A stretch of 64,000 bases of DNA, taken from the NCBI GenBank assembly GCA_031216445.1, contig CM062216.1, positions 3,717,501 to 3,781,500 of the forward strand, read 5' to 3'. Origin of the DNA: Lateolabrax maculatus (Eukaryota; Chordata; Actinopteri; Acropomatiformes; Lateolabracidae). The position numbers were made by a program, and so were the translations under genes. This document shows positions 57,796 through 64,000 of the stretch, one piece after another (position 1 is the stretch's first letter; every line of letters starts with the position of its first letter). The notes under the pieces are model-generated. The model saw nothing but the letters and a program-made list of their open reading frames with translations, was not told the origin of the DNA and did not search any database.

Positions 57796-58498
57796 TCATG
57801 AGATTTTTCTTCATTATTTAGTTTAAAGAAACCTGTTCCAACTATATTGGATTTCAATGTTTTGTCTAATAAAGTAATACTTTAATACATTTCTTCCTCT
57901 TTTAATTAAACTGTGAACTTTTTTACAACCCCTAATTGTCTCCATTCATGCTTTAGTGCAATTTACAAATCTGTTGAGGCAAACATGAGAGATTGCAGAC
58001 TCTGCTTATGTTATGTGACACACACTCCAAGCATCAGTATGACTTGACAAACCAGTGCTTCCTCAGGCCATTGGCCAGTCTGTGGTTTCCACACAATGCA
58101 CACTAACTGTGTCAACTCCAGTGAACTACGCAGCAGCCTCAGCACAGAGAAATGTAATACTACTGCAGTAGAGGTGGAAAAAATCTGTATTGCTCGGAAA
58201 TTGATTACAGAGTGAGAGCTGGAGCATAACTATGAAAGAAACTAAGCTCATCATCACAAACTAATATGTTACGATATCAGTATTTTTTTCAACCTATAAG
58301 TCTAGGTATTTTTCAGACCTACAGCACTAAATTGATAGCAAGAAAGTGTTTTATGGAGATACATAAAATCATCATACACAGCAACACACAGACAACAAGC
58401 CTTCGAGACTTCATTAAGTACATAAAGTCAGCAAAAAGAAGAGAAAAAGATGGACTGTAAAGCATTAAAAATACGATAGAGGTGAAATGGAATAATAT
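57796..58498. other. Intergenic stretch, probably NLR 5' intron
   Basis: No exon recognised. It would be intronic if the untranslated first exon at 58666 is real. Confidence 0.35.
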
Positions 58499-58503
58499 TA
58501 TAT

Positions 58504-58563
<60 letters not shown>
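58499..58563. repeat. (AT)n microsatellite
   Basis: About 30 TA units with two C interruptions at its left edge (TATATACATACATATA). Confidence 0.95.
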
Positions 58564-58567
<4 letters not shown>

Positions 58568-58665
58568 CATAGAAAACCAGAAACTTAATAATGATGAATA
58601 TAAAAAAGTAAGATAAAAAAGAAATAAGATGGAGGAGGACAAACATAAAATCATATGAGACTTAC

Positions 58666-58800
58666 TGTACTTTGTCAGTCTGAGTTTCTCCTGTTTCTCT
58701 GAGTTACCCCCTTGTCAAAGCTTGTGCAAGTGTGCAGAGAATGCTGTCAGTTTCAGTTCTTTTTACGTCAGCAAAACAGACCACACAGACACGCAAAGAC
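58666..58800 (-). other. Candidate untranslated first exon of the NLR gene
   Basis: On the minus strand the sequence GAGAAACAGGAGAAACTCAG, ACTGACAAAGTACA is followed by a near-perfect donor, GTAAGT (58665-58660). The purine-rich ACTCAGACTGACAAAGTACA stretch resembles the 5' untranslated exon I associate with fish NLRC3-like transcripts. It is 1.7 kb upstream of the start exon, which has an acceptor directly before its ATG. The transcription start is not determined; the right edge is approximate. Confidence 0.45.
58746..58770 (-). promoter_or_regulatory. ISRE-like and CRE-like sites
   Basis: On the minus strand TGACGTAA (58770-58763) is followed directly by AAGAACTGAAACTGAC (58761-58746). The second resembles an interferon-stimulated response element (GAAANNGAAACT) with one change, and the first an ATF/CREB site. 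Placement at or near the presumed start of the NLR transcript would suit interferon induction. This is inference from motifs only. Confidence 0.35.
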
Positions 58801-61800
58801 AAAAAGAGACAGAAAATAGATCTCCAAGGTTTACACCAGAAACATGTCACACTATATTGCACAATGTAAAAATACTCAGAATACAAGGAAAGGTCCCAGA
58901 TTTAAAATTAAAGTAGAATGACTAATGTATCACGAGCAAAATCTATTAAAAAATAGAATTTTCATTATGGTTAAAAGTCATTTTCAGAGTGTTTCATTTA
59001 GTTTCTTCTGTTTACTCTTCTTCTGTCTCAGTGTTCAGTCATTTTTTATAGTTTTAAATAAAGATCTTCCTGTAAAGATCTTCTCTATTTTTGATTGGAT
59101 CTTGTAAAACCCCCCATGAAGTTTCTAAAGCTGCTTCAGCAGTAATAGTCAGAGAGAGACGGAAGTTGTGGTTGGATGTTGCAGCAAGAAAGTTTCTCAC
59201 AAGTCAGGGGATGGAGACATAGGCATGTGGTTATACATTCTGATTTTTAGTACAGTAAATGTTAAGCGGAAACACAAAGAGGCTTTCAGTTCCGGAAATG
59301 AGCTGAATTCTTTTTATTGACTTAATTAACCACAAAATGAAGCTGTCACACTTAAAAATGAAGATAATAACATGTTCATAGCAGTTAGATCATTCAAAAC
59401 ACTGCAGTGGACACTGTGTAAAGATTATTTTGTTCATACTGATACTTCCTTTTGATCTTGGTTTCTTTGTCCCCCTTAATGCTGTCTCTAAAAGCATTTG
59501 GTTGTGTAGCATTGGTACATATTTACACAGCACACAGTGTGCTGTGACATATTTCTTCACAGTATAGAAGTAACTTAGCAATATTGTGATATTTTATTCA
59601 AACAACATTTGCAATGTATAGTCTGTTTTGTAAAATTCGGTGTCACATTGCTTTATATATTTAAAGTCTCAAACAAGTTGTTTCCCGTATGAGATCAATT
59701 TAACAGTGACTGCTTTTATTTTCATGAACACACTGGGGCCAAACAATATTTGTTGAGTCAATTTACACATTCCCATTTGTACCTATGGTTAACCAGTTGA
59801 CTGAGAGGGTGAAGATGCGAACATGTGGTGCCATCTGGTGGACAGAAGGAGGACACCCTCTTATTTCAGCAAAGTTTCAGTTCTGGATGACATGATTGAG
59901 TGTTGGGGCACTTCTTATATTGTCACACAATATTCCACTCGCTATATGCACAAAAACAATGCAACAACAAGGTCTTTGGTTAAAATGTTACATATATTGT
60001 GATGGCTGCACCTGAGCAAGTATTTGAAGTATTGAAAAACCGCCAAGAGTCTTAAATGTTGCATGAACAAGAGGACATTGCTGCCAGAGGATCACTGACA
60101 CTGACTGTCACTGACCCAGTTACCCATTATAGCTGCCCATGAATTGGTCAAATGCATCTATGTGCCAAGGTGGCTATCCTGATACTCACAACCTCAGCAA
60201 CTAAGCAACCTGAACCAGGGTCTAAATTTAGTTCCTCAGTCGTATTGAGGAATTTGATCCGTGTCCTCAGCCTGCGGAGCTACTGGAAGCAGACCTCAGG
60301 AACAACACAGGGAGTGAAGTGAAGTGCAGAGTTTCGTCTGGTCCTGTATGCAGTGGTAGTTGTAGGCTGTGGATGGCTAGTGACTGTGGGATCAGGCCTT
60401 TGGGTCAGGGCCCAAGACGGGCTCAGACACAGAAATCCTGACACTACCAGTTAATCTACTACTGATTAACAGTAAAGGTAATATGGTAAAGGAATACATT
60501 ATGTTTTCTGATTATAAACTATTCTAAATATAATAAAAATAATGTCGAAATGATCATATCATTATTTCATTTGAAAATGAGTCAAATTTAAGGTCAATAA
60601 CAGTTAGATCTAGACACAAGTGCCACCGCCCCCTAGATTGAAGTATATAAGAAATTCAGTTTGAATCATTAATACTTTTTATAATAACACTAACAGAAGA
60701 TCCATAACTTTAAAAAAAATGACCAGGTCTGCTCTGGTTCAACACTGAACTGCAGATTATATGGCCTTTGTTACTTTAATATGGGTATTATTGTTTTTAT
60801 TTTTTTATTCACCTCTAAAATATTTTGCATTTGTATAATATGTAATTGTGTTATTTATTGCATATGCAGATTTTACTGTAAATTGACATTTCCACTGTTT
60901 GGTAGAGGTTCTGTATGATCAGTTGAAAAATAATAATAGTTATTTCTTGTCCGTGCCCATAGGAACTAATAAAGGCAAAAACAACAAAAAAAATGTTTGT
61001 CAAGCTTCACATGTTAAAAACACACTAGATTATTGTGAATTTGATAAACCACACACAAAGACCACAAGGAGGCAGGAGGTCCGTTTTCTCATCTTTTAAT
61101 AACACATTCATATCTATGCTCTGTTTTGTTTACAAGGAGTTTAAAACAAGTGTTGATGAGGACTAAAGGAATCAGGCAGGCAGAGGGTGAAAGTCCATAT
61201 ACTGTAAAGACCAAAGGCGCCATCTGGTGGAAGGAGAAACACTCAAGCCTTCTCACACTGCATCTCAGCGGCTGGGACGCAAACAAAGAGTCTCATCATG
61301 GCTGCACGATCAGAGCACATGGAGATCTTAATTTTCTGTTTGGTGGCTGAGCCCAGATCAGATTAGTTTCGCTGACTCCAGCTTAGAGCGGCATGAGAAA
61401 GACAGAAATGATACAGGGCCTCCCTCCTTCCACCTGCAGCTACACAGTCAGCTAAAACAACAGGTCCTTTTGCTTTTTCAAACGACTCATTAGAAGTGAA
61501 AATAGATCATTGATCAGTGTAGAAGGTCCTCGGAGGGCGCTCTAACTCATGTAGGCTTTTCACAGAGAGAAAGAAAATGCTAAATGCACCCAAACACAAG
61601 AGATACAATCTGCTGTCATAAAAAAGAGAGAGAAAAAAATTAGAAGTCAACCAAAATAAAACATGAAGAATATTTTGAAGTTAAAAAAGTGTAAGTTTCA
61701 CGAAAAGAAAAATGCAAATTGGATAAAGAAATCTCATTTATGTTGGGTTTTTTTAAGAAGAAAATTCAAAACAGGTGGTAGGTTTTTGTCTCCCCCTTTA

Positions 61801-62230
61801 AGATTATTATTCAATTTCATAATCCTCTGAAAAACAACTAAGAATGGAGAAAGAAAACAAAATCATCTTTGGAAGAAGTAAAAGTTTTTTCCTTTAATAG
61901 ACTATACACTACAGTATATGGAGATGCCGCTACCCAGTTATTTATTTACCTATATTTCTTTCGAGCAACTTTTTTTTTTTTTTGTTATTTTGTGTCCTTT
62001 TTCGAAAAAAAGAAAAAATTACCATTTACCTATTTTTTTTTTCCAAGAGGTAGATCAACAAAACAATTACATGGTTACAGGTGTCGTGCCCCTTGATTCA
62101 GGAGGTGAAATCACAGGGAGGGGAAGTGGAGCAGCTGGGCGGAGATGAAAGAGGATTGTGGGTAATTTTAGCGGTTGGAGGCAGGTAAAAAAGAGAATCA
62201 AACTAGAATCAGCTTGGAACAGTTTAGTTG
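58801..62230. other. Intergenic stretch, no gene recognised
   Basis: Mostly AT-rich unique-looking sequence. A minus-strand AATAAA lies near 59317. 61950-62045 holds long T and A runs. No exon with recognisable protein similarity was seen. Confidence 0.4.
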
Positions 62231-62610
62231 CAAAGTATAAACTGTTCCCAGAGCCAAAGTTAACACCTCGTTATGATTGGGCCGTGCGTGGACCAATCAG
62301 GTTACTGATTATTCTACCCAGCACGTGAAGAAAATCCTCATCCCGGCTGCCCACGCCACCCTGCCCCACAATGTGTCCATAATGGGTTTTTTTGTCTTTT
62401 TTGTCGTTTTTTTCTTATTTACGCATTTATTTTTACAGTCCCATCTCTAAGCTGGAGAAGTACAATTTCCAAAAACTGAAAAATAAATTAGAGTCGAAGA
62501 GTGAAAAAAAATAAGAATAAATTGTGACTGTAACATAGCCTGTCCATCCTTTCTGTCTGCGTCGGTCCGACTGACTGACTGTTTGCTCTTGTCTGTTTGT
62601 AATAAAAGAA
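62231..62610. other. GC-richer stretch with CCAAT boxes, then a poly(A) signal
   Basis: GATTGGGCCGTGCGTGGACC, then AATCAG around 62275-62300 contains inverted and direct CCAAT-type motifs. Further on, TTTGTAATAAAAGAAAAG at about 62597-62614 includes AATAAA on the plus strand. They may mark a transcript end or an untranslated exon of a gene outside the window; no coding sequence is seen. Confidence 0.25.
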
Positions 62611-63009
62611 AAGAAAAGAAACAATCTTCTGGCTGAGTTTGCTTATGTTTTGAGGTAGCGTTCCTAGTTATGTGTCAAGAGGTTTGTTTGTTTCATCTCG
62701 GTAGAGTGTCCCTATGCCGGATCTCCGTTTTGTTTCAGATTTTGTCTCGAGACTCGGAGCCCAACTCTGCTGAGGGACGGGGTACACGACAAGGAGGAGT
62801 CTGCATTGTTTTATTGCAAACTGTCCTCGCAAGAGCTTGGAGTCTGTCTTTCTGTCTGTGTTTTACCGTCTGTCAGAGCTCAGCTACATGTTGTAAGGTC
62901 TATTAAGCAAAGCTGTGCTCTGCTGCCACAAACAAGAAGCTGGGCGAGATTGTTTACTCAAAACTTGGAATTTCCAATCTTTAAATAAAAGGACAACACC
63001 AGTGAGTTT

Positions 63010-63600
63010 TTAGCCCATTTACTGGATATACTTTACATTAGTGCTGAGCATTTTTGCTCAAGCATGCAATAGCATTTTAGATTCATCAGCATTTCCATAA
63101 CTTTGAATGCATTTCACTACACTACGCCAATCAAGTTGCAGAGACTTAAAGCTACTCTATGTTTTTATATTAACAATGGAACAGTGACTATGTGTAATAT
63201 GAAAGATGTCACCCATAGTGATGAGCTCACAGACTCTGCAGTTCCCCTCAGCTCCGTGGAGCATTTTGCGTCTTTCAGCTCACGGTTTTGGTTTTACGGC
63301 CTGCAGCTTTAATGTTTTGGTTCAGTCTCACCGCTCTCATAACATCATTTTCAGCCACAGAAGGCCACTGTTTTCAGTGAAACAGATTTCTGCTGGTGAA
63401 CATAGTGGAGCATTTAGCAGCTAAAGAGCCAGATAGGAGAGTGAAGACATTCATCGGGTGGACACTAACACAAATCCAAATGAATGATAATGTTGCTCTG
63501 TATCAGCTGGATGTGTAAATGGGCAATTGTTTGCTAACAAGTTTGCTACATCAACTTTAAAGGTGATATAACGTCAGCGCTGTGTTTATAGCTTATTTTT
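63010..63600 (+). repeat. Dispersed teleost repeat
   Basis: Contains CTTAAAGCTACTCTATGTTT, then CCACAGAAGGCCACTGTTTTC, GAACATAGTGGAGCATTTAG, CAGCTGGATGTGTAAATGGG and CATCAACTTTAAAGG. It is the same family as 55100-55560, and in inverse as 33545-33640. No ORF. Confidence 0.6.
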
Positions 63601-63799
63601 GTTGCCCCCTAGAGGCCCAAAAGTAGTAGGTTGTAAGTTTAAAAGTTGAATTAGGAAGGAAATGCATTCAACACTTCAGTCAGACCTCAATTATACTCAC
63701 AATGCTTTTTGGTGGGAAACAATGAATATTAACAAAACTTTCTTTTTTTTTTGGAAGAAAGCTCCACAGGTTACCTTGATTTGTAATTTACATCACCAA

Positions 63800-63905
63800 A
63801 GTATAATACGAACTAAGGAAGGCTTTTGGAGAGGGGGTGCCCTGTGGGGCCCCAATAGCAAATCTTTACCCAGGGCCGCCTACCAGGTTAATCCATGCCT
63901 GTGAA
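63800..63905 (+). repeat. Dispersed repeat fragment
   Basis: Contains GCCCTGTGGGGCCCCAATAGC, then AAATCTTTACCCAGGGCCGC, phrases of a dispersed repeat I associate with fish. No supported gene. Confidence 0.4.
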
Positions 63906-64000
63906 GCAATATCTAACAACAACATGTGCTGTCAAAGTTAATTTTGTAATTATAGGAAACCAATCAAGATTCACAAATCTACATATTGTGGTGTGTTCGA

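Noticed and set aside
58499..58563. Hairpin RNA candidate at the (AT)n array
   Set aside because: Simple AT self-complementarity explains it.
1..64000. CRISPR arrays, operons or bacterial-type systems
   Set aside because: No regularly spaced repeats with unique spacers were seen; the sequence is clearly vertebrate nuclear DNA.

Overview
The window looks like a stretch of a ray-finned (probably percomorph) fish chromosome. The signs are split vertebrate genes with GT-AG introns, very dense CA/GT microsatellites, and many interspersed repeats of teleost type (L2-clade and Rex1-like LINE fragments, hAT-like and Tc1-like non-autonomous elements, a solo LTR). Species-level assignment is not possible from the sequence alone.

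Only two protein-coding genes can be supported. PRR15L (proline-rich 15-like), plus strand 42676-43038, is an intact 120-residue protein in a single coding exon behind a clear splice acceptor. A complete-looking fish-specific NLR gene (NLRC3-like / NLR-C class), minus strand 56983-46906, can be assembled from twelve coding exons: start exon, two repeated linker exons, two short N-terminal exons, one 1.8-kb FISNA-NACHT exon, four 174-bp leucine-rich-repeat exons, a 41-bp linker exon and a B30.2 (PRY-SPRY) exon. All joints are in phase and the total is 3714 nt (1237 residues), with no stop. A candidate untranslated first exon lies at about 58666-58800, next to ISRE-like and CRE-like sites. An L2-clade LINE, broken by a deletion and frameshifts, sits in the 3.6-kb intron between exons 4 and 5, in the same orientation as the gene.

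Layout: 1-17 kb is gene-free, with CA/GT arrays, a hAT-like element with an 8-bp target duplication (851-1556), a perfect 21-bp-arm hairpin (7464-7521) and several Rex1/L2-like LINE fragments, one with an internally inverted 3' segment. 17-34 kb is gene-free repeat territory: an L2 fragment, another LINE tail, a solo LTR, MITE-like repeats, a helicase-derived ORF remnant and a GGATGAAG-type minisatellite. 34-42 kb has two related degraded tRNA-Val copies, more microsatellites and MITE-like elements. 42-57 kb holds the two genes. 57-64 kb is repeat-rich and otherwise featureless to the eye.

The two genes are probably unrelated in function: PRR15L is a small conserved vertebrate protein of poorly known role, whereas the NLR is a member of an expanded cytoplasmic innate-immune receptor family. 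No rRNA, CRISPR or intact tRNA was seen. No previously undescribed multi-gene system is evident; the most informative objects are the intact NLR, its exon duplications and its transposon-built surroundings.
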